Shown here in pieces: positions 1 through 7,927 of a stretch of DNA of 64,000 nucleotides. The DNA comes from an uncultured Acidobacteriota bacterium. GTDB lineage: Bacteria; Acidobacteriota; Blastocatellia; Pyrinomonadales; Pyrinomonadaceae. A program made the position numbers and the translations under genes. The stretch spans positions 1-64,000 of the forward strand of contig CALMYB010000012.1 of NCBI GenBank assembly GCA_937873515.1. The letters are read 5' to 3'. A model generated the notes under the pieces. The model had not been told where the DNA came from and made no database searches. It saw nothing but the letters and a program-made list of their open reading frames with translations. Within the stretch, counting starts at the first letter, position 1, and every line of letters starts with the position of its first letter.

Positions 1-393
1 GTTTTGTTCCGGTTGTTCTGTTCCGCGCGGAACGGAACAAACATCGAGGTTTTGTCGGCGGCCGAGCCGCCTCCGAGATAGGGTTTGTGGCACGGTCCCA
101 CGGCATAAATGCCGTGGCAATTCGGCGGGAATCTGCGTTGAACGTTACGCCCTAACTGACGTGCGGGCTTGCGGCAACGCTGACCACCCGCTGACGCAGA
201 CGGTACTGACAGGACTGACCGCCCGCTCACGCAGGCGGTGCTGACCGCGGCCTACCATGAGCTTTCAGCAAGGCTCGAAGGTCCGGGGACAGCGGGGCAC
301 TTTTTGACCGCGGCAGAGCGGCGGCATCCGTGCTATCCTGTTGTGGATCGCGTTTGAAACATCAAAAAATGCCAACTGTTAAGCTCAATCGAA
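1..393. repeat. Left-end intergenic repeat region
   Basis: No gene is visible. Positions 53-131 are an inverted copy of a dispersed repeat also present at about 26592-26670 and 53016-53086. It contains the palindrome ccacggcataaatgccgtgg. Positions 1-52 match, inverted, the stretch at about 26934-26997, which carries the ttccg/cggaa inverted repeat. Positions 180-210 and 215-245 are two imperfect 31-bp direct copies (period 35) with the core gacgcagacggt or cacgcaggcggt. These look like non-coding dispersed repeats. No promoter for the downstream gene could be fixed. Confidence 0.6.
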
Positions 394-1236
394 ATGACAA
401 AACAAACTTTTAGAATCCTGACCATTTTGCTGATCCTTTGTTCGGCTGCGGCGCTCGCCATCGGACAGCCGGAAAACCTGAAGCGTTCAACGACGAAGAC
501 CGATCGCTTCGATTTCGGGGCGGGCGGCACGGTCGTGATCCAAGGTGCTCCGAACGGCTCGGTGAAGGTGGTGGGTTCGCGGAGTAATGAAATTTCGATC
601 TCGGCGGTGATCGAGGTTTCGGGCGGCAGCGAGAGTGAGCTCCAACAGGTCACGGACCTCACAGGTTTTGTGATGCAGGAAAGCGTCAGCCGCGTCAGCA
701 TTTTCAGCGTTGGGCCCGACAACCGAAAGGCCGCAAAAAAGGCTGACCGCAAGCTGCTCAAAAAACTCGCAGGGATGCCGTACAAGATAAATTACACGAT
801 CAGCGTGCCTCAATACTGCGATGTCGAGATTAACGCGGGCAAGGGCGACATTTCCGTTTCGGGGATCGATGGCGATCTCCGTATCAACGGCATCGAATCC
901 CAAGTTGACATCGCTCTGGCCAGCGGAACACTTGCGGCGACCGTGGGCAAAGGCGATGTAACCATTACGATGCCGAATCAAGCATGGCGCGGAAGTCTGA
1001 TCGATGTGCAGGTGGCGAATGGTTCGCTGACCGCGCATCTTCCGCGAGCCTTAAGTGCGGACCTCACCGCGGTGATCCTCCGAACCGGCGCGATAAAGAA
1101 CGAGCTTACGAACCTTAAGCCGCGTGTGCGCAACGTTCCGTTCACCGAAAAGGGAATTGCCGCACGTGCAGGAAACGGCGGCACCGCCGTAAAATTGACG
1201 GTCGGCGACGGGACGATGACCTTGCTCCAGCTTTAG
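394..1236 (+). CDS. DUF4097-like secreted beta-helix/adhesin-type protein
   Basis: A 280-residue exported protein of unknown exact function. Residues 1-24 are a signal peptide (basic start, hydrophobic run, then AIGQ). The rest is beta-rich, with phrases such as GSVKVVGSRSNEI, AGKGDISVSG and VGKGDVTITM that recur with the spacing typical of the DUF4097 / putative auto-transporter adhesin fold. A Lys-rich stretch lies near residues 110-125 (KAAKKADRK). It ends 13 bp before dcd, so the two may share a transcript. A second, longer member of this type is encoded at 47170-48195. Family assignment is from repeat character, not from a search. Confidence 0.65.
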   Translation: MTKQTFRILTILLILCSAAALAIGQPENLKRSTTKTDRFDFGAGGTVVIQGAPNGSVKVVGSRSNEISISAVIEVSGGSESELQQVTDLTGFVMQESVSRVSIFSVGPDNRKAAKKADRKLLKKLAGMPYKINYTISVPQYCDVEINAGKGDISVSGIDGDLRINGIESQVDIALASGTLAATVGKGDVTITMPNQAWRGSLIDVQVANGSLTAHLPRALSADLTAVILRTGAIKNELTNLKPRVRNVPFTEKGIAARAGNGGTAVKLTVGDGTMTLLQL

Positions 1237-1249
1237 AAAAAGAGAATTT

Positions 1250-1843
1250 ATGGCGATCAAATCAGACCTTTGGCTTAGGCGAATGGCGGAAGAACACGCG
1301 ATGATCACGCCGTTCCTTCCCGAACTCGTACGCGAATCGAACGGCAGCAAAATCATTTCGGCCGGTGCGTCGAGCTATGGCTACGATATGCGGCTTGCGG
1401 ACGATGGGTTCCGCATCTTTTCATCAGTTCACGGCAAGGAGATCGACCCGAAACGCTTCGACGAACAGCATTCGCTCATCGAACCGGAACTCCAAATTGC
1501 AGAGGATGGAGCGAAATATTATCTGCTTCCGCCGCATCATTACGGACTCGGCGTGACAGTCGAGACGTTCAAGATGCCTCGCAATGTTACCGGCGTCGCG
1601 TTGGGAAAGTCCACGTACGCGCGTGCCGGGCTGCTCGTTAACACGACACCGCTCGAAGCCGGCTGGACCGGCCGACTCGTCGTCGAGATCGCGAACCTCG
1701 CGAACCTTCCGCTCCGTGTTTATGTCAATGAAGGCATCGGCCAGATCCTTTTCTTCGAATCCGATGAGGACTGCGCCGTCTCATACGACGACCGCGGCGG
1801 CAAATACCAAGGCCAAACCGGGCTCACATTCGCAAAGGTTTAA
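1250..1843 (+). CDS. dcd: dCTP deaminase
   Basis: A 197-residue cytosolic enzyme that deaminates dCTP to dUTP, feeding dTMP synthesis. The family core is clear: GKSTYARAGLLVNTTPLEAG carries the conserved Ser and Arg, the following VVEIAN holds the catalytic Glu, and the C-terminal GGKYQGQTG is the nucleotide-binding lid found in dCTP deaminases. An N-terminal SYGYDMRL motif is also typical. Length and ends match monofunctional Dcd. The start has no strong ribosome site (aagagaatttatgg) and lies just after the preceding gene, so it is probably co-transcribed with it. Confidence 0.93.
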   Translation: MAIKSDLWLRRMAEEHAMITPFLPELVRESNGSKIISAGASSYGYDMRLADDGFRIFSSVHGKEIDPKRFDEQHSLIEPELQIAEDGAKYYLLPPHHYGLGVTVETFKMPRNVTGVALGKSTYARAGLLVNTTPLEAGWTGRLVVEIANLANLPLRVYVNEGIGQILFFESDEDCAVSYDDRGGKYQGQTGLTFAKV

Positions 1844-1848
1844 GGCTC

Positions 1849-1879
1849 TTGACATTTTTTTGGGGGGGGGGCGTAGAGT
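1849..1879 (+). promoter_or_regulatory. Candidate promoter with T7-G10 spacer
   Basis: A perfect -35 TTGACA (1849-1854) is followed by seven T (1855-1861), ten G (1862-1871), CG, and a -10-like TAGAGT (1874-1879). The spacer is 19 bp; losing two G would give the optimal 17 bp. Homopolymer tracts placed this way are known to give slipped-strand phase variation of promoters in other bacteria. Here this is inference. The tract could also be an assembly artefact. The controlled gene would be the secreted protein at 1932. Confidence 0.45.
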
Positions 1880-1931
1880 TAGACTGAAACATCCCGTATT
1901 GTCTTTGACCCACATCTAATAGGAGGTATCT

Positions 1932-2618
1932 ATGAAGATCAAGACTTTAAGGCTCGTCACTCTTACGTTTTCAATAATCGCTGCATTCGCTCTTTCAGCT
2001 TCGGCTCAGTCGGCGCTCCCAGGTCCGGGAGAGTCATGCACGTGCACAGAGGTGGGACACTGTTCTGCATCTCAAACTTGCCCCGATGGCTATGCTGCGG
2101 TCTGCGTATGTTCGGCTACCGGCTGTTCCTCATCCTGCAGCAAGATTTCTGGATTTATGGATCTTTCCGAGCCTAGTTTGGTGAAAAAGCTCGAGAAAGA
2201 AAGCGTAGATAATTTTGGATCCGTCCTTTCGAAGGCATTCAAGAAGGTTGTCAAGTTTAAGGCTGGCGATCCTAATTTTAAGTTCGACTTTCCTTTGACC
2301 GATGCTTCGAAGGGTTCGCATTGGGTTATCCTTGAATATCTTGCGAAGAACGGCGACCTGTTGATCAATGGCCACGATATTGAATTTTGGAAAGGAGTCC
2401 GACAGAATCTGCAATCGGGTGGCGGCTTTAAGCTTTGTGCCGGGCCGGTTTCGGCGAGTTTGGTCGTCGATGAGCTATCGTTTATTTCCGGTCTCCGTTA
2501 TTCGATAGTCTCGGGCGATCCGCACACAAAAGTTACTGGGCCATTCACGGGAAATACGGTCAGCGATATTGTAAACAGCATTAGCGAGCAGGGAAAGGTC
2601 ACGATCGCTCAGAAATGA
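1932..2618 (+). CDS. Secreted Cys-rich hypothetical protein
   Basis: A 228-residue protein with a clear signal peptide (residues 1-25, MKIKTLRLVTL... ending SASAQ). A short Cys-rich segment follows (residues about 36-70, eight Cys in CTCTEVGHC, TCPDGY, VCVC, GCSSSC patterns), which would form disulfides after export. The remaining 150 residues (KKLEKES..., FKFDFPLTD, LCAGPVSASL) match no family I recognise. Translation should be strong: a perfect AGGAGGT lies 5 nt before ATG. The upstream promoter contains a long homopolymer, and a strong hairpin terminator follows. Probably monocistronic. Confidence 0.75.
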   Translation: MKIKTLRLVTLTFSIIAAFALSASAQSALPGPGESCTCTEVGHCSASQTCPDGYAAVCVCSATGCSSSCSKISGFMDLSEPSLVKKLEKESVDNFGSVLSKAFKKVVKFKAGDPNFKFDFPLTDASKGSHWVILEYLAKNGDLLINGHDIEFWKGVRQNLQSGGGFKLCAGPVSASLVVDELSFISGLRYSIVSGDPHTKVTGPFTGNTVSDIVNSISEQGKVTIAQK

Positions 2619-2643
2619 TCCTTTTCCCAACTCAGAATACAAA

Positions 2644-2688
2644 TGAGGCCGCTCGGAGTGATCCGAACGGCCTCACACATTATTTTTC
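2644..2688 (+). terminator. Rho-independent terminator
   Basis: The stem tgaggccg (2644-2651) pairs with cggcctca (2668-2675), with a further inner tcgga/tccga pairing. It is followed by tatttttc (2681-2688). It ends the transcript of the gene at 1932. It also lies just beyond the stop of the convergent gene at 2695. Confidence 0.8.
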
Positions 2689-2694
2689 GATGGA

Positions 2695-4104
2695 CTAAAC
2701 GTCTGACGACGGATCGTAGCTTGACGATGTGTCGATCGGCATCGACGTATCAATTCCGGTATCGACGGCGTCGTAACCACCCGCGTCATACGTACCGGCG
2801 TCATACGCACCCGCATCAAGATCGGGAGCGTCGTAGCTGCCGCCCGTTTCTACTGCGGACGACGGGTCGGCATCGTAGGAATAGCTGTCCTCATCAGCAC
2901 GCGATGCATAGTCATCCGCCGAAGCGGCATAAGCGTCAGCATGATCAGCGGCAGACTGGGCGGCATCGTCCATTCCTGCATTCGCGTACCATTCCGCATC
3001 GGCAGCGGATGACTCGGCATTCTTTTGGTCATAGACAGCGTTGTCGAGATTATAAACGTCGTTGTCCGATTGGCCGGTGTGATCGTCGCCGCCCGCAAGG
3101 TAATCGGCATCGCCGGTCGCGTAGCCCGCATTTTGAGCATCCTCTTTCGCCGCCTCGTAATCCCCTTCGGCGATATGTTCCTGCTGTTGTGCCTGATAGT
3201 CCTCGGCTTGTTCCTGCTTGTAGGCGGCGTTATCAAGATCGGCAGAGTCCGACGATCCGAGCATCGACGAATCACCCGCCGCATAAGCTTCGTTCTCCGC
3301 AGTTTCTCTCGCGTCGGCAGCTGCCGCATAATCACCTTGTGCGACAAAATCGTCAGCAGCCGATTGAGCGTCGGTCGCAGCATCTGCGTGAGCTTGCTGT
3401 TCGGCAGCGGCGGCGTCAGCGTCGGAGGTTGTCGCGGTATCGGAAGGTTCGACCGGTGATGCCGCGTAGCCCGCATCGACCGGCGTTTCGACGAACGCAG
3501 GATCAGCACCGACGCCATAGTCGGCCGCCGGCTGCTCGGCGTAGTCTGCGAACGCATCCGCCTCGTCCGTCGGAGCATCTTCGACGGGGAACCCGTCTTC
3601 GCCCACCGTGAACTCGACCGAATTCGTCGAGATCTCTTCTGCGGTCGGGAGGCCGTCAGCATCGAGAGTGTAGTCAGTAACGCCGTCGCCGTCTATATCT
3701 GCCTCGTCCATTTGGCCGTCACCGTCGGTGTCGGTCATCGTGGCATCGACCACGCCGTCGCCGTCCGTGTCGAACGCCATAGCATCCAGGTTACCGTCAC
3801 CATCGGCATCGACTCCGGCGGCATCTACCTTTCCATCACCGTCCGTGTCCGCAACAACGGTGTCGGTAACGCCGTCGCCGTCCGTGTCTGCGGCCGCAGT
3901 GTCGAGTCTCCCGTCGCCGTCATAGTCCATATAGGCGGCATCGTGATCGGTAGAACCGTCATCGAACATCGCCTCTACGGCGCCTTCTGCAAAGCCCTGA
4001 TCGTCCGCCGCGAGATCCTCGACCTTTCCGGTCGTGATCTCAAATTCCTGCTCCGAGCCGTCAGCTCCGGTTTCGGTGATCGTAATATTATCGCTAGTCG
4101 CCAT
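2695..4104 (-). CDS. Highly acidic protein with thrombospondin-3-like DxDGDG repeats
   Basis: A 469-residue protein dominated by Asp, Glu, Ala and Tyr. Residues about 58-150 hold seven or so 13-residue units of the type DTDGDGVTD, DADGDGNLD, DIDGDGVTD, each a Ca2+-binding DxDxDG loop as in thrombospondin type 3 and dockerin-like repeats. An Ala-rich helical part (about 215-400) contains two related copies starting LDNAAYKQEQ and LDNAVYDQKN. The C-terminal 60 residues are Tyr/Asp/Ser repeats. There is no signal peptide or membrane segment, which is odd because such repeats are usually exported. The start is supported by ggagaatttgaact before ATG. It overlaps the upstream gene by 11 bp, so the two are likely translationally coupled. 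Function unknown. Confidence 0.75.
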   Translation of the reverse strand: MATSDNITITETGADGSEQEFEITTGKVEDLAADDQGFAEGAVEAMFDDGSTDHDAAYMDYDGDGRLDTAAADTDGDGVTDTVVADTDGDGKVDAAGVDADGDGNLDAMAFDTDGDGVVDATMTDTDGDGQMDEADIDGDGVTDYTLDADGLPTAEEISTNSVEFTVGEDGFPVEDAPTDEADAFADYAEQPAADYGVGADPAFVETPVDAGYAASPVEPSDTATTSDADAAAAEQQAHADAATDAQSAADDFVAQGDYAAAADARETAENEAYAAGDSSMLGSSDSADLDNAAYKQEQAEDYQAQQQEHIAEGDYEAAKEDAQNAGYATGDADYLAGGDDHTGQSDNDVYNLDNAVYDQKNAESSAADAEWYANAGMDDAAQSAADHADAYAASADDYASRADEDSYSYDADPSSAVETGGSYDAPDLDAGAYDAGTYDAGGYDAVDTGIDTSMPIDTSSSYDPSSDV

Positions 4105-5545
4105 AGTTCAAATTCTCCTGTTTTGTTGGAACCTTTGGCCCGGCATTCCCACCGGACTTTGCATTTTTTGTTAGACGCGTTATGGCTTTGCATTTTGCGT
4201 CAGGACACTTGACCGGAAGCTCGGTCTTGCCCGCTAAGGCCTTCTTCGGGATACGCATTGCCGTCCCGCATGCTGAACACTTGAAGCGCAGAACGTCCGG
4301 TTCTGGCTTTTGCTGAGCCGGCTGCTTTGGTGCGCCGGCCTTTATCGTTTGAGAGATGATGGAGAGCGAATGCTTAAATTCCTGGCTTGCGGCGAATTGC
4401 GTCAATAGTTTCAGACGCGGGCCGATATACGGTGTTGACGTTGTCGTAAGCTCGGAGAGCTTTCCGTAAGAATCATCGTCAACCGACTGCTGTTCGAGCC
4501 AGGTGTTGATATTGATCTGCTTGAAAATGAAGGAAGACTTGAGCGTCCACGACAAAAGGACGCGTCGAGCGACCTCTTCATTGCCAACGGCGAGCAGGCC
4601 CGCACGGTCGGCGGTGATCTCTGCTTGACGTGCCCACGCCAGCAGCGGCATTTCCATCGCACCGCCGATCAGAGCGGAAGGACTGAGAATGTTCGCCAAG
4701 ATGCCGCCCGCCATAAAGCCTTTGGCAGGGCCTTGTTCGCCGAGAAAGAATCGAATCACCGTCTTCCAAAGAGCGTGCCCGGCCTTACAGTGTCCCATCT
4801 CGCGTGCGAGCAGAAAGAGCATATCAACGCCTTGGAAGTTTCCCGCGAGGGCCGATCCTATGACGATAAAAGAATCGTGGTCGGTACCGAACGTGAGCAT
4901 ATCCCAGGCTCGTTCGCCGGAAATATAGACATTCGGCATTTTCGGCATTCCGAGGATACGGGCCGCCCGCACGGCTTGCCCGAACACGTGGGGAAGCTGT
5001 TTCTCGCCAAGCTGCACACCATTGAACGTAGATTCGATCCACCGTCGGCCAACCTTGTCCGAAACAGCTTTTGCGGCGAGGCTCATCGGTTTGATCGATC
5101 GAAGCACCGCCATCGCTTTTGCGTCGGCGGCCCAAGCGAACGCTGAATTATCGACCTGATAGCCAGGGACTATCGGCTTTAGCGCCCGACATTCCGTGCA
5201 GATCACGACCTTATCGGGCAGATTTGCTCCGTTTCCTCCGCAAGTGTAGCAACTGATCTGCTGAACCGGAGGCGGATACGCGGGAGCGTATTGCGGCTGC
5301 TGCGGATAGTATTGCTGTGGTTGCTGCTGCTGAGGCGGCGGGTAATTTTGATATATTCCGGCGGCCTGCTGTGCGGGCGGAAATTGTCCCGGATTAGGCT
5401 GCGGGCTTGGCGGCGGAGCCTGGGGCGGAGGTGCTCCTGCAGCGGCTTGCGGAAATGCCGCCAGAGCAACGCCGCAATAAATACAAAACCTAGAGCCAGC
5501 CTGTGGCTGGTCGTGTCCGTTGCTGCATTTGATACCGGTGGCCAT
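4094..5545 (-). CDS. Zinc-ribbon M48-like protein with degenerate protease motif
   Basis: A 483-residue protein. In order: an N-terminal zinc ribbon (CSNGH ... CIYCG, residues 7-25), a Pro/Gln-rich linker (35-95), a second zinc motif (CYTCGG ... CTEC, 99-119), an M48-type metallopeptidase-like core (about 170-380), and a C-terminal zinc ribbon (CSACG ... CPDAKC). In the core, the expected HExxH reads REMGH (residues 248-252), while the third-ligand region EITAD (309-313) is kept. The first His ligand is therefore Arg, encoded by CGC, one transition from CAC. By family knowledge this should abolish normal zinc binding, so it is probably a pseudoprotease or binding scaffold. It has no signal peptide. 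It is co-directional with the genes at 5552 and 2695. Confidence 0.75.
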   Translation of the reverse strand: MATGIKCSNGHDQPQAGSRFCIYCGVALAAFPQAAAGAPPPQAPPPSPQPNPGQFPPAQQAAGIYQNYPPPQQQQPQQYYPQQPQYAPAYPPPVQQISCYTCGGNGANLPDKVVICTECRALKPIVPGYQVDNSAFAWAADAKAMAVLRSIKPMSLAAKAVSDKVGRRWIESTFNGVQLGEKQLPHVFGQAVRAARILGMPKMPNVYISGERAWDMLTFGTDHDSFIVIGSALAGNFQGVDMLFLLAREMGHCKAGHALWKTVIRFFLGEQGPAKGFMAGGILANILSPSALIGGAMEMPLLAWARQAEITADRAGLLAVGNEEVARRVLLSWTLKSSFIFKQININTWLEQQSVDDDSYGKLSELTTTSTPYIGPRLKLLTQFAASQEFKHSLSIISQTIKAGAPKQPAQQKPEPDVLRFKCSACGTAMRIPKKALAGKTELPVKCPDAKCKAITRLTKNAKSGGNAGPKVPTKQENLNYGD

Positions 5546-5551
5546 AGATCT

Positions 5552-6010
5552 TTAGTACGGACTCATTGATGCGAACATTCCAAAGAGTAGATAAAGGACC
5601 CAAAGAATACCGTGGATGATCGTTACGCCAATGCCGCCCCAAAAGCCGATCTGGGCCATCATTTTGCCATCGGGTGATGATTTGCCGCTCTTGATCGCGT
5701 CTAGCTCAAGCCAGCCGACAAGGGCAGCGGGAATACCCGTGAGCGGCCCGCAGCAGATCAACCCTACGCCCGCGAGTATGACCGAGATCAGCGGCCTTTG
5801 GCTAGGCGGAGCCTGCGGGCTTCCTTGCATGGCAAAATTCGGCGTAGCTCCATAAGCCTGAGGAGGTGCGCCGGCATAGGGTGTCTGAGCGCCGCCCTGC
5901 GGATTTTGGTGCTGAGTCGGTGCGCCGAGGCCCAAAGCAGCGGCACAATTAAGACAGAATGCGGCATCCGGTGGATTCGTCTGATTACACTTTGGACAAG
6001 TTCGGGTCAT
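5552..6010 (-). CDS. Zinc-ribbon, Pro/Gln-rich membrane protein (DUF4190-like)
   Basis: A 152-residue protein starting MTRTCPKCNQ. It has an N-terminal zinc ribbon (CPKC ... CLNC), a Gln/Pro/Ala/Gly linker, and two C-terminal membrane segments (VILAGVGLICCGPLTGIPAA and a helix near GIHGILWVLYLLFGMF). The arrangement resembles bacterial DUF4190-type membrane proteins. The open frame extends upstream to 6181, but the zinc ribbon immediately after the ATG at 6010 marks the true start. It is the first gene of a minus-strand cluster with the M48-like and acidic repeat proteins. A linker of similar composition in the M48-like protein suggests a shared system. Function unknown. Confidence 0.7.
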   Translation of the reverse strand: MTRTCPKCNQTNPPDAAFCLNCAAALGLGAPTQHQNPQGGAQTPYAGAPPQAYGATPNFAMQGSPQAPPSQRPLISVILAGVGLICCGPLTGIPAALVGWLELDAIKSGKSSPDGKMMAQIGFWGGIGVTIIHGILWVLYLLFGMFASMSPY

Positions 6011-6329
6011 ATCGTCGGGTCGAAATCCTTTGTCTTGCAAATATATCTGAACACAATGCACAATTCGCCCGGAAGTAGCCATGGGCGTGGCGACTGTGTT
6101 AAAGATCCGATGGTGATAATATAGGTCAGTCTTGTCATAAACAAAAGCAATCAGGCCTGAGTTCGCGGCATTTGGAGGCATTTTTCAACCTGGCTTACCT
6201 AAAAATGCGAAAGATCGAGCCGAAAGGTGCCAAATTGCTGAACAAAAGATCCGCAAAACTCGCTGTCTTTGTCGTGTCCGGTCCTTGGAGAGCGAATATC
6301 GTCCGGAAGTGAACTACAATAGGTTCGGA
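6011..6329. other. Divergent intergenic region
   Basis: 319 bp between the minus-strand zinc-ribbon cluster and the plus-strand dehydrogenase. It holds a candidate minus-strand promoter (6116-6144). No plus-strand promoter or other gene could be supported. Confidence 0.5.
6116..6144 (-). promoter_or_regulatory. Candidate promoter of the zinc-ribbon cluster
   Basis: On the minus strand, TTGTTT (complement of 6139-6144) and TATTAT (complement of 6116-6121) are separated by 17 bp. Transcription would begin near 6109, giving a leader of about 100 nt before the ATG at 6010. Prediction by eye. Confidence 0.4.
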
Positions 6330-7862
6330 ATGGAGCTTATACAGAACTACGTAAACGGACAGATCATAGGGCCGCGGTCCGACGCTTATCTGGACAATGT
6401 TGAGCCCGCAACGGGTGAGGTATATTCTCAGATCGCGGATTCAGACGAACGCGATGTAGAACGTGCGGTCGAAGCCGCCATCGCCGCATTTCCGGCATGG
6501 TCAAACACATCCGCAGAAGACAGGTTCGCTATTTTGATGCGTTTGTGCGGCCTGATCGAACGCGACCTTGAGGCGTTGGCTCAAGCCGAATCGCGCGACA
6601 ACGGCAAGCCGATCACGCTTGCTCGTACCATCGACATTCCGCGAGCGATCGCGAACTTCCGTTTCTATGCGACGGCCGCGATGCACGTTGCCAACGAATC
6701 TCACGACACCGTTGGACGAAATGCGATCAACTACACGCTTCGCCAGCCGCTCGGCGTCGTAGGCTGCATTTCGCCGTGGAACCTGCCGCTTTACCTCTTT
6801 ACGTGGAAGGTCGCACCTGCGCTCGCCGCCGGCTGCACAGTCGTTGCAAAGCCCAGCGAAGTTACGCCGATGACCGCATTTATGCTTTCAAGACTTTGCA
6901 TCGAGGCCGAACTTCCGCCGGGCGTGCTGAATATCGTGCACGGACTCGGGCCGAAGGTCGGTTCGGCGATCGTAGCTCATCGTGACGTAAAAGCAATTTC
7001 GTTCACCGGCGGCACGAAGACCGGCGAGGAGATCGCACGCGTTGCCGCACCGATGTTCAAAAAACTCTCGCTCGAGCTCGGCGGCAAGAATCCGAATATC
7101 ATCTTCGCCGACTGTGATTACGAGGAAATGCTCTCGACCACCGTTCGTTCGTCGTTCTCGAATCAGGGCGAGATATGCCTCTGCGGTTCGCGGATCTTTG
7201 TCGAACGGCCGATCTACGAGCGATTCAGGAACGACTTCGTCGAACGCGTCAAAGCTCTCAAGGTCGGCGACCCGAAAGATGAGACGACCGATGTCGGTGC
7301 GATCGTCTCAAAGCAGCATTTTGACAAGATAATGTCGTACATCGAGCTCGCAAAAGCCGAAGGCGGCACGATATTGTGCGGCGGCCGATCAGTTGCCGCA
7401 GAGACGCCGAGACGCGGAGAAGGTGAACAGGCGGAAACACGACCGGTAGGGAGTGTGTCTGAACCTGGTATTCCGCACTCCGCACTCCGCACTCAGCATT
7501 CGTGTGGGTCTTTCATCGAACCAACCGTTATCGAAGGCCTGCCTTATGACTGCCGCACCAATCAGGAAGAGATCTTCGGCCCGGTCGTTACCATTATGCC
7601 GTTCGACACGGAGGACGAAGTTTTGGCTTACGCGAACAGCGTTCGTTACGGCCTTTCGGCGACGGTTTGGACTGAAAATCTCTCACGTGCGCATCGAATG
7701 GCCGCGGCTCTCGAATCCGGCATCGTCTGGATCAACTGCTGGCTCTTACGCGACCTCCGCACTCCGTTCGGCGGCGTGAAAGACAGCGGCCTCGGCCGCG
7801 AAGGCGGGTTCGAGGCACTTAAATTTTTTACGGAAGAGAAGAATGTTTGTATAGAGATCTGA
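6330..7862 (+). CDS. 2-aminomuconate 6-semialdehyde dehydrogenase (ALDH8A1/NbaE type) with inserted repeat peptide
   Basis: A 510-residue NAD-dependent aldehyde dehydrogenase that should oxidise 2-aminomuconate semialdehyde to 2-aminomuconate. It resembles animal ALDH8A1: SPWNLPLYLFTWKVAPALAA with the catalytic Asn, the Glu region LELGGKNPN, and NQGEICLCGSRIFVE with the catalytic Cys. The ATG at 6330 fits the family start (VNGQIIGP..., ATGEVY); an upstream TTG at 6285 is unlikely. About 37 residues encoded by 7396-7505, between ILCGGR and SFIEPT, have no counterpart in the family and look like a translated intergenic repeat, yet the frame stays open. Other kynurenine genes in the window support the substrate assignment. 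Confidence 0.85.
   Translation: MELIQNYVNGQIIGPRSDAYLDNVEPATGEVYSQIADSDERDVERAVEAAIAAFPAWSNTSAEDRFAILMRLCGLIERDLEALAQAESRDNGKPITLARTIDIPRAIANFRFYATAAMHVANESHDTVGRNAINYTLRQPLGVVGCISPWNLPLYLFTWKVAPALAAGCTVVAKPSEVTPMTAFMLSRLCIEAELPPGVLNIVHGLGPKVGSAIVAHRDVKAISFTGGTKTGEEIARVAAPMFKKLSLELGGKNPNIIFADCDYEEMLSTTVRSSFSNQGEICLCGSRIFVERPIYERFRNDFVERVKALKVGDPKDETTDVGAIVSKQHFDKIMSYIELAKAEGGTILCGGRSVAAETPRRGEGEQAETRPVGSVSEPGIPHSALRTQHSCGSFIEPTVIEGLPYDCRTNQEEIFGPVVTIMPFDTEDEVLAYANSVRYGLSATVWTENLSRAHRMAAALESGIVWINCWLLRDLRTPFGGVKDSGLGREGGFEALKFFTEEKNVCIEI
7396..7505 (+). repeat. In-frame repeat insertion inside the dehydrogenase gene
   Basis: About 110 bp of intergenic-repeat character (gcagagacgccgagacgcgg, then ccgcactc repeated three times) interrupts the ALDH coding sequence without shifting frame. 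The encoded residues are AETPRRGEGEQ ... PHSALRTQHS. The boundaries are set where similarity to the ALDH fold stops and resumes (GGR before, SFIEPT after). Confidence 0.65.
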
Positions 7863-7927
7863 CCCGTCCGATGCGTTATACGTTTGTCACGAACGCTTTT
7901 GTCGCCAACGGCGACCAACGTATAAAG

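Noticed and set aside
2643-3611. Long plus-strand open frame opposite the acidic protein
   Set aside because: It is the Arg/His-rich antisense shadow of the GA-rich repeat gene; it has no ribosome site and resembles no protein.
3660-3960. Tandem 39-bp repeats resembling a CRISPR array
   Set aside because: They are in frame inside the acidic gene and encode the 13-residue calcium loops; there are no spacers or cas genes.
6285-6330. Upstream TTG start for the dehydrogenase
   Set aside because: Family alignment begins at the ATG at 6330; the 15 extra residues have no counterpart.
7396-7505. Possible frameshift or sequencing error in the dehydrogenase gene
   Set aside because: The frame stays open through the insert and family similarity resumes in the same frame, so an in-frame insertion is the simpler reading.
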